This document shows, one piece after another, positions 23,500 to 34,163 of a DNA stretch of 64,000 bases. How positions within the stretch are numbered: the first letter of the stretch is position 1; each line of letters begins with the position of its first letter. Both the position numbers and the translations under genes were made by a program. The notes beneath the pieces were generated by a model that saw only the letters and a list, made by a program, of their open reading frames with translations, was not told the origin of the DNA and did not search any database. Source of the DNA: Ophryocystis elektroscirrha (taxonomy: Eukaryota > Apicomplexa > Conoidasida > Neogregarinorida > Ophryocystidae); the NCBI GenBank assembly GCA_030141585.1, contig JAQIFP010000001.1, positions 186,001 through 250,000 on the forward strand. The letters run 5' to 3'.

Positions 23500-24426
23500 A
23501 TGTCAATTCTGCTTCCCGGGGAAAAAATTTCCGCGAATTCAAATGATGTTTGCCCTGTAGCATGTGTAAAGTTTCCTTCTCCGATATTTCCTTATTCCCA
23601 AAAATATTTTTCATTTGCAACGATAGTTAGTTTACACAGACTGTTTTACTTTTTATAGTACTACCCAAAAAAAAATGATATTGTTATTGGAATTATCAGA
23701 CATGTTACATCGGAATCACTTATTGTATGTATTTAACTCACCACCAATAGTCATTACAAATTAATTAATTATATTTTGTAAATTCGAATTATATTTATTT
23801 ATCAAACAACAATGATGATCTCAGGTTGATATAAATAGTGCTTTCGAAGCTTACATAAATAAAACACCAGAGTTGCTAAAGCACAAGGAGTTTTTAGTCG
23901 ATGACTGCATATTGGCACGTGTATGTGACGTATATCCAAATAATAGTTATAAAACCCCCGAATCAATAGACAATTTAAATATATTTGGATCTTCTGAGCT
24001 GACTTTATCTGATCCAACGTGTCGAGAATCCAAAGATACTGGCAAATATTACTATAGAAAGTTGGAATCTCCTTTTAGTTACATATTTGAAGTTCCCATA
24101 TATTTTGCACTAGCGTAAATTATCTCTATGTCTACATTAAAACAGACTTCAAAGTAATAAATGTTTCGTATTGGATTACCTAGGAAAATCCATAAAGTTT
24201 GAGATTGCTATAGGAGCAAATGGAAGGTATCACATAATTATAATATTTATAGTTTGCATATATATATATACATCAATTTACACAACTGTACACTTGTTTA
24301 TTACTACATACTGAAATATAAATTCAACTAAACAGAATATGGATAGCGGCTACATCAGCACGGCACGTTTCGTTGATTTATCAATGTCTAACAAAATTGT
24401 CTAAACTCCCTTCTTCACAAGTATAA
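23500..24426 (+). CDS. RRP40: Exosome complex component RRP40
   Basis: Exons: MSILLPGEKISANSNDV to the FATI donor; YYPKKNDIVIGIIRHVTSES (S1 domain start); VDINSAFEAYINKTP with FLVDDCILARVCDVYPN; LQSNKCFVLDYLGKSIKFEI with AIGANGR (KH domain); and IWIAATSARHVSLIYQCL, ending PSSQV and TAA. The order (N-terminal lobe, S1, KH with the GxNG loop) and the size of about 240 residues match RRP40, a cap subunit of the RNA exosome that guides RNA into the ring during rRNA and mRNA processing in nucleus and cytosol. The spacing GDxVIG-VDIN-FLxDDxxLARV is typical. All four splice joins keep frame and give conserved sequence, so the model should be nearly exact. Confidence 0.92.
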
Positions 24427-24520
24427 AATCTATATAAATTATTCAATTTATCAGATTAAAACGGAATTTAAATATATATGTCAAACTGCAGTGCAAAAAG
24501 CCAAAAAAAATAGATATTGA

Positions 24521-25329
24521 CTAATCTTTTTTAATTGATTCTTTTTGATAATACTGACTCAAAATTAAATATAATTTCCCGTAAATTTTGCCTATGTTGT
24601 CATATGTAATTAATGCTTGTTCTCCTTCACGTAAAAACTTGTTGATATATTTTCTAGTTTCAGGGCTAGTTACAGTTTCAGTATGATAAATTAATAATTC
24701 ACGAATCCATGCTTGTTGAAATTGAGGCTCTATATTCTGATAAAAAATCCCTCCCCTAAAAAAAAAAAATTATGAACAAAACTTTTGTGAAAAAAATTCC
24801 TTATTGTGAAACAGGAAAAATAAATGATAATTGCATTTCTATTGAATTAAATTACGTGATATCTGGGTCTAGCATAAATAAAAGTAGTTTTTGAGCTTGG
24901 TGAGACTGTAATTTTTTGACAATTACACGAATATCTAAAGTGATAAAGAAATATTCTTTTTTACTTTGTCTTATGGTACACCTTAGAAGCTGATGTAATT
25001 TTACAAAATCATCTATTTCCGTTATATCATCTAAATTACTTATTTCAATGGCCAACCTGTTGCAAATGTAATGAGTCTATTATCAAAACATTAATTTAAT
25101 GTAAATATTGTATTTTATTATAATAATCATGTATAATGGAAGACGGTAGTATAAACCTGTAGAAAAAAATTGTTTACTCATTTAATTTCTCGAGGTCTTT
25201 TATTTCAACAACACTGTTTAATTTGTTTTGAAAATCATCTGAAACTTTTAATAACTCGTTAACTTGTTTGTCTAATTCATTTCCATCAAAATATTCAGCA
25301 TTTTTCATTAATACATGTTTAATAGGCAT
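24521..25329 (-). CDS. Hypothetical helical protein
   Basis: Exons: MPIKHVLMKNAEYFDGNELD to EKLNE; after about 100 nt of intron, LAIEISNLDDITEIDDFVKL with RQSKKEYFFITLDI; then (with or without a short in-frame intron) SHQAQKLLLFMLDPDIT; and after a ~100-nt intron GGIFYQNIEPQFQQAWIREL to REGEQALITYDNIGKIY, ending KESIKKD with TAG. About 200 residues, acidic N-terminal half and helical C-terminal half. No domain recognised, and no signal peptide or membrane segment. It sits head-to-tail downstream of the HOOK gene on the same strand. A possible intron of about 24 nt inside the TLDI-RVIVKKLQ-SHQ region stays open if retained, so either form is possible. Confidence 0.6.
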
Positions 25330-25433
25330 GATTCTAAAAATTCTCTTCTATACATCAAAATTGTGATTGTGTAAAATTTCACAAATAATTATAAAAAAAA
25401 AAAATTCAACCAATTAAAGAATTCTATATTGTT

Positions 25434-28062
25434 TTAAGAAAGTTTGCAATTATTTTTTATATAATTTTCAAGAATGTCCGATTGATCTCGTTCCATTTTT
25501 AACGAAATCAAATTGGAAGCCATTTCGTGAAAAGCATGTGAAAGAATATTTCGTTCTGTCAGTGTAAGGGCGTCTTGTTCAGCTCTAAAATGCGAGTGTA
25601 TGTGTATTGTTTTATATTTATTAAGACAGATTATCTTTGTATAAATGTTATTATATACCTAAACATTTATTTAGCATATACTGATACGCTATGTGTATTT
25701 GGTTGAATGCGTACAAAACTCTGATTAAAACGAAAATATTAAATAAGTTGGTATGTATTTCTATTTATCTATATACATATTTATTTCTGTACTTATAAAA
25801 TTATTAAATTAAAAAATATCTATAAATAAAAAAATAAATTAAATTACCTCTCTAATCGAGCAAATTTAATTTCTCTTTTACGCTGTTGTAATTCCGATTT
25901 GAGTTGATCGACCACCTAGTATAAACTCTTATAATAGTTTTGCTATTTGCCTCATTAAATCTTATTTCAAATTCTTGACTTATTTGTTCTCTTTCTTTTT
26001 CAGATTGTTCTTTGATTTCCTGGTTAAATATTAGTGAATTTATTTTATACTTTATTCTCTTTTTGAGCTTTAAGCAGTGCCATAGAATATATTTCGAGCT
26101 GTTTCTCTAATTCCGTCTAAATTGTAATTTAACATAATATCACAAGTAAAATTATACTACAGCAACATTATACTATTAAGCCGTATACTTGACTTAATTA
26201 TTTTCATTAACTAATGTATTCTTATATTTAATACGTGTATACATTATATATAATAATAATTTATTTTATACACTCAATAGTAATGTGTGTATAAATTGTA
26301 ATACGAATTTTGTGTATTCTCGTAATGGTGGGAAATACCTGTGAATTAGAGTATGTTGTTGAATTATCTGATCCTTCATTAGGTGCCTTACTATTATATA
26401 GCATTCAAATAATTACAGATGATAGAGTTTTTATTTGAGATTTTAGCAATAAGTTTTCTTTTTCATATCTAAGAAGTTGTTCTTTCAATTCAACTACATC
26501 TGCACGAATAAGTAGATATAAATAAATATATTACCAATAGTAGTAATTGTTTTCGTTATAGATTCAAAAGAATTGTCTTTATATTCTTGATCAAAATGTC
26601 TATACAAATAACTGTATTGGACTATTTAGACATACTTCGACTTTCCAGAACTTTTATTTAGTTTTTTTAATAAAATATCTTTTTCTTTTTCTTGTGTTGA
26701 CATTTCTTTAATTTGGTCTTTCTATGAAATAATATAAATTTATTTGATATATTTCAATTTAATCATTATTTAGTTCTATTTTTACCAAAGATTTGATTTC
26801 TAAATCCAGAGATAATTTCTGTTTTTCTGCATTCAACAGCTTATGCTGCATATCTTCATAATCAACCAGTTTTCTCATATATTCCTGTATAAAGAGTATC
26901 TCGAAATTCGAGTTATACTTCAAGCTTTGACTCCATTTCCGTATACTTCGACTTATAAACTTCATACTCTACATTTTTGCCTTTATTTCGTTTGATAATC
27001 AATTCCATTTCTTTATTCTTTTCAGTTTCTGCATTCAATAATTGCGCTTGATCATTTAATCTAATAATTACATTTTCTTTTTAGATAAATACCTCAAATT
27101 CAAGTTTTGTATTTGCTTTTGCGCTTCGGATAATTTTTTATTAATACTGTCGTTATGTTTATACGACTGAGCTAATTCGTTTTCAAGTCTTTCAATTATT
27201 TGCGTTTGTACCCCCTGTGAACAGACTTTAAAATTGAGTTAAATTATTACATCCAAATTATTCTTATTGGTATTGTTAATAGTCTGGGAGTTCATTAATT
27301 CATTTAACTTTTCATTCAACCTCTGATTTTCAACTTTCAAAGTAAGATTTTCTTGATTCAACTCTTCTTTGTTAATTTCACACTGATTCCATGCCTAAGA
27401 ATATTTTATTACACATATATATAAATATATAGAAATTACAAATAAATATACACATATTCATAAAATTTAGTTTATACAAGTCTTTTATTTTTATAAACTT
27501 AATTAAACTATGTATATATATATACTGTGACATGTACACATAGGTTTTATAATGTTGTGATTCTCACTGTCTGCATTTGTTTATATTCGTTTTGAAGACG
27601 GGTATAACTACCTAAATCTTGGTCTATTTTGTTAGTTTTGATAGATTTATCCAAAGTTTGCTGTATGTCTTTCTGAGCAGCAAACGGTAACTCCTCTAAT
27701 ATGATTTTTATAATGGACTCCTTATTTGGACATTCAGATATACTTTGTATAAATATTTGAATAATATCTAGAAGTAATTTTGTAGGGATTTCTTCTAAAT
27801 TATTATATTCATGTAGCTCAGTTTGAATATAATCTAAACTTATATAAAACTCATTTGGATAAATGTATTTTAAATCTTCTAATAAATTAATTAAATCCTG
27901 AGTTGTATTTTTCGAAATAGTTTTCGAAACTTTTGGAAGACTCCACCCTAACTTATCATTAATTTCCCTTAAACACTCAACACTTGTTAGAGCACTTTCC
28001 GAAGACAGATCAAAGGGTATATTTAAAGTTTCTAGGAATATCTGCACAGTTTCTAAATTCAT
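25434..28062 (-). CDS. HOOK: HOOK-family microtubule/dynein adaptor
   Basis: Exon 1 (28062-27568) encodes MNLETVQIFLETLNIPFDLS and continues to LLLDIIQIFIQSISECPNKE and ELPFAAQKDIQQTLDKSI. This fits the HOOK domain (a calponin-homology-like fold followed by the LLQLILGCAVNCEKK helix and LEExVQxxVMxxIQEL). Many short exons of coiled coil follow (WNQCEINKEELNQENLTLKV and others). The C-terminus reads ALTLTERNILSHAFHEMASN, comparable with the HOOK C-terminal region that binds FTS/HIP. HOOK proteins link dynein or cytoskeleton to membrane cargo. In Toxoplasma, HOOK with FTS and HIP acts at the apical end in microneme secretion (published work), so a similar role is plausible here. The CH-like domain is divergent; other centrosomal coiled-coil proteins cannot be fully excluded. 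Confidence 0.7.
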
Positions 28063-29108
28063 ATATTATTAACAAAAATTATATGCGAAATGTGGATACT
28101 ATATAAATACATAATTTCGCAAGATTTTTATAAGATTTCAGAATGTAGATCTATTTATTACTATTTGCATATTTATTAATAATTATTTGTATTGTTTCAA
28201 TTTTTTTAAATTCTTGTTAAGCACTCGATCATGTAAATTTATGTACTATGTGGTGATTTTTTTTCAGAGGTTAAAAATATACTAGTATATGCAAAATCGA
28301 TCATTTCTATTTTTACATATATACCCACCGAAAGTTACTAAAACTTATAGAAAACTAAGAAATATTATTAGACTGTAACCATGTATACAAATTTACACAA
28401 TTTATTTTTATGAAAATATACTGAACTTGAACATATTTAACTCAAATTATTTAATATATTTTTTAAGGTACTTTGTAATTGTTGATGTAATCTGTAGTTT
28501 ACTAAGTACTGTATTATTTAAAGTGAAATTAATTTTTTTTTTTTTTTTTTATTGTGTAATATATAGTGTTTGAAAACATTTGCAAAAATATAACTTTTTT
28601 TGAGGCAATTAATTATGAATAATAATTAAAGTTATAAATTTCTTGTATTTTCTATTTGTTTGAAATTTTCTTAATATCAATCAAATTTTTATTTTTTAAG
28701 TTTTTTTTTTAGATCTTGTAATAGCTAATCATATTACATGATAAATAAGAGGCACGCAGATAATCAATTTACTGATATTCTACAGGCATCAACTCAAAAA
28801 TTACCCCTAAATGAGGTGTTACTTTGAATTACATATTATTTCAATGTGTCATTTTTAGGGAATATTAAATTAATGTTGAGTAAGCTTTTGCTGTCTCCAT
28901 ATGCTTGCTGTCTGCCATTTTTACTCTTTAGTTCAAATTGGCCTGAATGAGCAAACAAGACTAGAAACCACATACACTCATAACAAGTAGTAACAAAGTT
29001 AAATTGAATTATTATTCATATATAAAAATAAATTCTTTGCAACATCAAAAAGTCGACTTTTATCAATAAAACCAGAAACATGAGAATAACAAGAATATAG
29101 TGTTATAT
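28063..29108. other. Long spacer between the HOOK gene and tRNA-Lys
   Basis: About 1050 bases. It should hold the HOOK promoter near its left end. Between about 28,865 and 28,990 base composition is less AT-rich than around it, but I could not match it to a known RNA. A tiny two-exon ORF (28741 onward, MINKRHADNQFTDIL) is possible but too short to call. Confidence 0.4.
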
Positions 29109-29181
29109 GCCGCCGTAGCTCAATCGGTAGAGCGCCCGGCTCTTAACCGCGTGGTTGCGGGTTCGAGTCCCGCCGGCGGCT
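29109..29181 (+). tRNA. tRNA-Lys (anticodon CTT)
   Basis: A 73-base cloverleaf: a perfect 7-bp acceptor stem (GCCGCCG with CGGCGGC), D arm GCTC..GAGC, anticodon loop CTCTTAA giving CTT (lysine), and a T arm with GCGGG TTCGAGT CCCGC. No intron. In the anticodon stem the second pair is C-C, a mismatch. The gene is a GC-rich island in very AT-rich DNA. Its reverse frame and forward frame both give spurious ORFs. Confidence 0.95.
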
Positions 29182-29186
29182 TTTTT
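29181..29186 (+). terminator. RNA polymerase III T-run terminator of tRNA-Lys
   Basis: Six consecutive T immediately after the acceptor stem, the usual Pol III stop. Confidence 0.8.
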
Positions 29187-29234
29187 ATTTTAAATTTTAT
29201 TGGCTTTTGTTGCCTAATAAGTCAGGAATATTAC

Positions 29235-30875
29235 ATGGATTCGTATGTTAAAGGCACATTATCACAATTACTAAATAAGTCGTTGCCGGAAACCGGTTCA
29301 TTTTTAACTAAATCAATTAAACCTCAACAATTCAAACCAAAAAATATTGAGGCGCCAGAAAACCCTGTACAAGAAACAAAAAATGTCCCCAAACTAGAAA
29401 AAAAAAATAGAGATCCAACTGAAAATCCACGAACTGTTTTTGTTGGAAACGTTCCATTGAATTACACTGAAGCACAATTAAAAAAAGCTTTAGAACTAAC
29501 GCCTTCTGCAATTGAATCTGTAAGAAATACTTAACGAATTCAAGATTAGTCCATATAATGCCCGTTTGATATAAATTACTGCTTTTAACAGATTAGATTT
29601 AGATCTGTACCCGTGATCCCTAAGTTAGCCAAACAACGATCTTATGGAATAAGATCAAAGCAGTTTACAGTAAACACAGCTAATATGTGAATATAATTCA
29701 GGATGATTGTTCTACTAAGAATGCTTACATTGTATTTAAATTACAGAGTGATGCAGAATCATTAATCAAAAAACAGGTTAATAATTATAAAGTTACCAGT
29801 AATTAATACTTTTACTTAAACTAATCACAAATTATTTATTGATTTTATAATAAAGTACCTAGATTTTCAAGGATTAAATAATTGAAGATTTATATTTATT
29901 AATATATTTACTGATTATGTATTTGTACTACTCCATAAATAAGCATTGTTGTATATACATTCCAAAGAGTAGACTATTCAATTAATATTAGTAATATTTA
30001 TTATTAAAGCCAATGAGTTGTTGACTCTGTTAAAGAATATATATATTAAAGTAACGTTTTTTTATAATTATAGACTGTGAAGCTTGAAGATGCAAAATGG
30101 TTACGCATTTCTGAAGTATCCGATAATTTCAGTGTAATATTAGATTGAGATAAATTTTAAGTAGAAATTTGATCAAAGTCGAACTATATTTGTGGGAAAT
30201 TTGAACTCTAGTTCAACTGAAGATGATTTGAGACAAATTTGTGAACAGAATGTAGCTAAAGTATCAAATGTTAGGATTGTCCGTGACAAGCATACACATA
30301 AGTCAAAAGTAATTATTATAGTTTTACAATAGTAGTACTTACAATTAATTTAATTTAAACTATAATGTAATTATATAAGGTTTACTATACATTCTATATA
30401 GTTCATGCTTGTTTTTTTCTTTATAATTTTATAAATATATATATATATATATATATATAAATGTTTATACTCGATTATGTTTAAATTTTTTTTAATACTT
30501 ATTGTTAAGCTATACATGACTGTAGAATTTTGGATTTGTTGAATTCAAAAACTCTCATTTTCTCCGTAAAGCTGTTCGTAAGTTAAACGGTATCGTCCTC
30601 CATGTAAGTAAATTAAAAATGTAATGGTGTTCGTATAGAGACGACCTTTAAATATAACGCTCGCTCTAATAAAAGATGAAGCCAAGAAAAAGGACCACGA
30701 ACGTCATAAAATGATTGCACACAAGATACAAAAGAGAAGTAAATTGAAACAGATTATAAATATACTCTCAGAACTCCTGTCATCAAAAGACAAAGTAGAA
30801 CGTATACGAGAGAAAAGAAGAAAAAGATTTGCTAACAGAACAGAAGCTTCAAAGAAATCAGAAAATAAGGATTAA
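29235..30875 (+). CDS. RRM protein of the RBM34/Nop12 family
   Basis: Starts MDSYVKGTLSQLLNKSLPET and then a Lys/Pro/Glu-rich linker. RRM1 opens at RTVFVGNVPLNYTEAQLKKA and continues through splices into IRFRSVPVIPKLAKQRSYGI, DDCSTKNAYIVFKLQSDAES and TVKLEDAKWLRISEVS. RRM2 is SRTIFVGNLNSSSTEDDLRQ with VSNVRIVRDKHTHKSK, then RNP1 GFGFVEFKNSHFLRKAVRKL. The tail is very basic (EAKKKDHERHKMIAHKIQ, KRRKRFANRTEASKK), as in nucleolar pre-60S factors. RBM34/Nop12 works in 25S/28S rRNA maturation; the feature matching it best is the long insertion before the last strands of RRM1. The start codon lies only 53 bp after the tRNA gene, so the promoter may overlap the tRNA. Confidence 0.85.
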
Positions 30876-31475
30876 TTCTCAATTTTTCTTTCATATAATT
30901 TTGTTAAATAAATATAATCTTAATAAACATAATTATACTCAGTGTGACACGTGTTTTAAAACAAATTCATACTTATTTACTTGATAATTGCGTTGAATTT
31001 ATGAAGCTTTTTAATCTTATAGATAAGTTATAAGCAATTGCATGCAATTACAAAATTTTATATTATATATTGATGTTCCAGGTATTTTCGGAGTGTACCT
31101 TTATTTCCTTTTGCCGTGAATAACTGACTACAGGTGTTGAATTGAGTAATACAAAGTGATTAGGTTTTGCTGCACTCAAGATATCGGTTGATGTAGTTAA
31201 ATATTGTTCTTTTGTAAATTAAAAAAATAGTATGTACAATTTTTTTTATATCTCTTGAGACGATTGAACGATTTTTTTATTGTTCCGTAAAGCCTATAGT
31301 AAATATTTAACAATTAATTTACCTTCATATTCAACAAGGATATACAAGCTTGTATATTAAAGTGATTGAGTGTAATTAAAGTGTAAAAAAAAATCCCTAT
31401 ACTAAATTCCAGTTTATAAAAAAAAATCTATTTAAATCTATTTAAAAGATAATTTTTACAGTATATTTAAAGCAT
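30876..31475. other. Intergenic spacer upstream of the LAMMER kinase
   Basis: 600 AT-rich bases, likely holding the kinase promoter and 5' UTR. The only notable site is the palindrome listed at 31036-31049. Confidence 0.5.
31036..31049. promoter_or_regulatory. Palindrome containing TGCATGCA
   Basis: AATTGCATGCAATT is a perfect 14-bp palindrome whose core TGCATGCA is a published binding site of certain apicomplexan ApiAP2 proteins (for example PF14_0633 and its Cryptosporidium relative). It lies 427 bp before the kinase start. Role is inferred. Confidence 0.35.
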
Positions 31476-34085
31476 ATGTCAATTTCAAGTCGTAGTATAT
31501 CTCAGTCTTCGCCTCAAGAATCATCTAATAGCTCTTCATCTCGTCGTTCATCAAGGCGTTACCGAACCAAATGTAGTCGAAAATACGGCCGTAATAGACG
31601 TTCTAGATCAGAACGCTGTTATTCTGATTATTCAAGTAAAACGTCATCAGAAAAATCAAGTGATAATCATCGAAAATATTATCACCAACGCAGAAAAAAA
31701 AGAAGTGCATCATCTTCTCGCAAAAACAGCTATGTGTCACGTAGTAACCGTTACGATCGTTACTCTCATGATCGTGATAAAAGACGTCCCCATCACCGCA
31801 GTGACGAACGTCAAAGAAAAACCTATTATTCCCCGGATAAATATTCTACTCGCTCAAATGACAACAAGTATTATCGTGAAAATCATTATAGTAACCGAAG
31901 ATACGAAAACAGATACCCTGCTTCTAAGTATAGTTACGATAGATGTGCCGATAGCAGAAGGAAAAGAAGATATTATCGAACAGATTCTAGAAATTTGAAA
32001 AAAAGCTCATATGATCACTTTTACAGATCACATAGGCCATCGAGATGGCGTAGAACACATTATAGTAATAACTCACATGTTCTAACTATTTATTGCTAGA
32101 TGAATCAAAAAAACAGAAAAGTTATCACTCAACTCCACACCATTCTAAATCGCGTGCTAAAGATGAGGAAGATGAGAATAGACATTTTGAATGGTATACT
32201 CATATATATACACTATACATAAATACTTTATTACTATGTTTATTTCCTAAATATTATATATTCAATAAATTTGTATATATTATTTTTTCAACTAATAAGG
32301 ATTTTAGTAAGACTGAAGCATATATATATATATATGCTTCATTCTTATATATTAGTGCAGTGAAAAAAAGAGCAAAAATTTTATTATAATATATTATACA
32401 AAACTTTTTTTTACAAAACGTGACCATACTATTTATAGGTTTTCTGGAATGCATCTAAGCCATCATTACATTGTCCGTAGTCAACTAGGCGAAGGTACTT
32501 TTGGAAGAGTATTAGAGTGTGAAGATTTAAGAAATGGAAATACAGTAGCTATCAAAGTGAGTATTTTGTTAATATCTAATATATATGCTCAGGTTGTTCG
32601 AGATGTCAGCCGATATACTAGTTCTGCCAAAATTGAAGCAGACATTTTGGATAAAGTCAAAGAAAAAGATTCAAGAGAACAATCTAATTGTTTATCATTA
32701 ATAGACAGATTTTTTTATGACTCTAATAGAGGAAGATCTTGTAGTCCGAACTCTGCTACTGTAAACAGAAAAAGTAATTCTTCGTTAAGCCGATCGAGCA
32801 GTTATTCTAAAGGAATTCACATGTGTCTTGTCTCCGAACGCTTAGGCTTATCTTTATACGCATTTTTATGTGAAAATGAATTCCGCGGATTCTTCATGGA
32901 AGATTTACAGTTTATAGCCAAAGAAATTTTGATTGCTTTAAGTTTCTTAAAATCAATAAAATTAACGCATACAGATTTAAAGGTAAATTTCTACATATTC
33001 ATGAATTATAATCTGTTGCAAACTACTAATTAAACTTTCAATTATTAAATACATACATGTATACATATATGAGTAACATTAGTCATTAATATACAATTTT
33101 AAGTTTAATTTAGTAGTTTAAGATTATAGAAAGAAGTAATTTGTAGTTTTAAATAGTATAATGAATTATATGTTCTCTGTATTCATATCTGTATATAGCC
33201 GGAAAACATTTTGTTCGTAAATCATGCAAGTGAATATGTTGAATTTCCACGAATGAGTTTTGCTCATAAATATCGACAAAGCAAATCTTTAAGTCCTTCT
33301 CCTTCTCCTAAGCGTACAAGACGAAGAAGACGAAATATGACCAAACGTCCTTTTTCGTGTAGTTTAAAGTTAATAGACTTTGGAAGTGCAACCTTTGAAG
33401 ATGATCATCATTCTAGTTTAATAAACACCCGACAATATCGAGCTCCAGAGGTCATTCTTCGTAAGTATTCATTATGCAAAAATTTTTTTTGTGTGTAAAA
33501 CAAAACCCTAGTAATTTGGTCTAACATATGTAAATTTTTAAATACTAATGTGCAGTGCAGCTTAGATTGACACTTTTAATAACTTATAATTATATGTAGA
33601 AACTGGATGGTCTATGCCAAGTGATATGTGGAGTTTTGGATGTATTTTAATGGAATTATATACTGGTGTATTATTATTCCAAACTCACAAACATCTGGAG
33701 CATTTAGCAATGATAGTAAAAATAATAAACGTTATAATTTTTTTCTTTAGGAAAAAATCATCGAGCCATTTTCTCAGAAAATGCTGCAAAAATGCGCTAG
33801 TGGCAGTGCCAGTAAATATGTTTGCCAGTCAAAAAAAGGCACCTATTTTTTGAATTGGCCTCAAGGTGCAGATAGTACACATAGTGAGAGACGCGTAGCT
33901 CGTTGTGTGCCTTTAGAGGTAATAATAAAACTATTCAAATAAATTTTTATTAGAAACTTGTCCACCCAAATCATGTGAAATTTGCTGAATTTGTTCGTTT
34001 TTTACTAAGAGTTGATCCAGATGAACGTCCCACTCCTGATGAAGCTTTACAGCATCCATTTTTTAAAATCAAATTTATTGAATAA
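31476..34085 (+). CDS. CLK: LAMMER/CLK dual-specificity kinase with RS-rich N-terminus
   Basis: The N-terminal ~210 residues are rich in Arg-Ser and Tyr-Arg (SSRRSSRRYRTKCSRKYGRN). A 35-nt intron (phase 1) joins THY to NESKKQKSYHSTPHH. The kinase domain starts HYIVRSQLGEGTFGRV with VAIK, then CLVSERLGLSLYAFL, HTDLKPENILF, LKLIDFGSATFEDDHHSSLI, RQYRAPEVI, and SMPSDMWSFGCILMELYTG. The family motif EHLAMMER is here EHLAMI spliced to EKIIEP, a degenerate form. The domain ends FVRFLLRVDPDERPTPDEAL, HPFF, IE, TAA. CLK kinases phosphorylate SR splicing factors in the nucleus. A 36-nt intron right after VAIK has no stop and is a multiple of three, so its retention would insert 12 residues next to the catalytic Lys. 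Confidence 0.93.
32314..32341. repeat. 28-bp perfect palindrome in a kinase intron
   Basis: TGAAGCA, then alternating TA, then TGCTTCA. It lies in the ~240-nt intron between the RS region and the kinase domain. As RNA it would form one hairpin. Confidence 0.85.
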
Positions 34086-34163
34086 ATAAAGACATTAATA
34101 AAATTAATCATATGTCAAATAATTTTTCTTATAAGAAACATTTCCAAGTAAAAAAAAATTAGC

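Noticed and set aside
28741..28877. Tiny two-exon gene (MINKRHADNQFTDIL)
   Set aside because: Only about 30 residues, with no homology and weak splice support.
29100..29234. Start of a 144-residue ORF running through the tRNA (AAVAQSVERPALNRVVAGSS)
   Set aside because: This is the well-known false protein produced by translating a tRNA; the real gene starts at the ATG at 29235.
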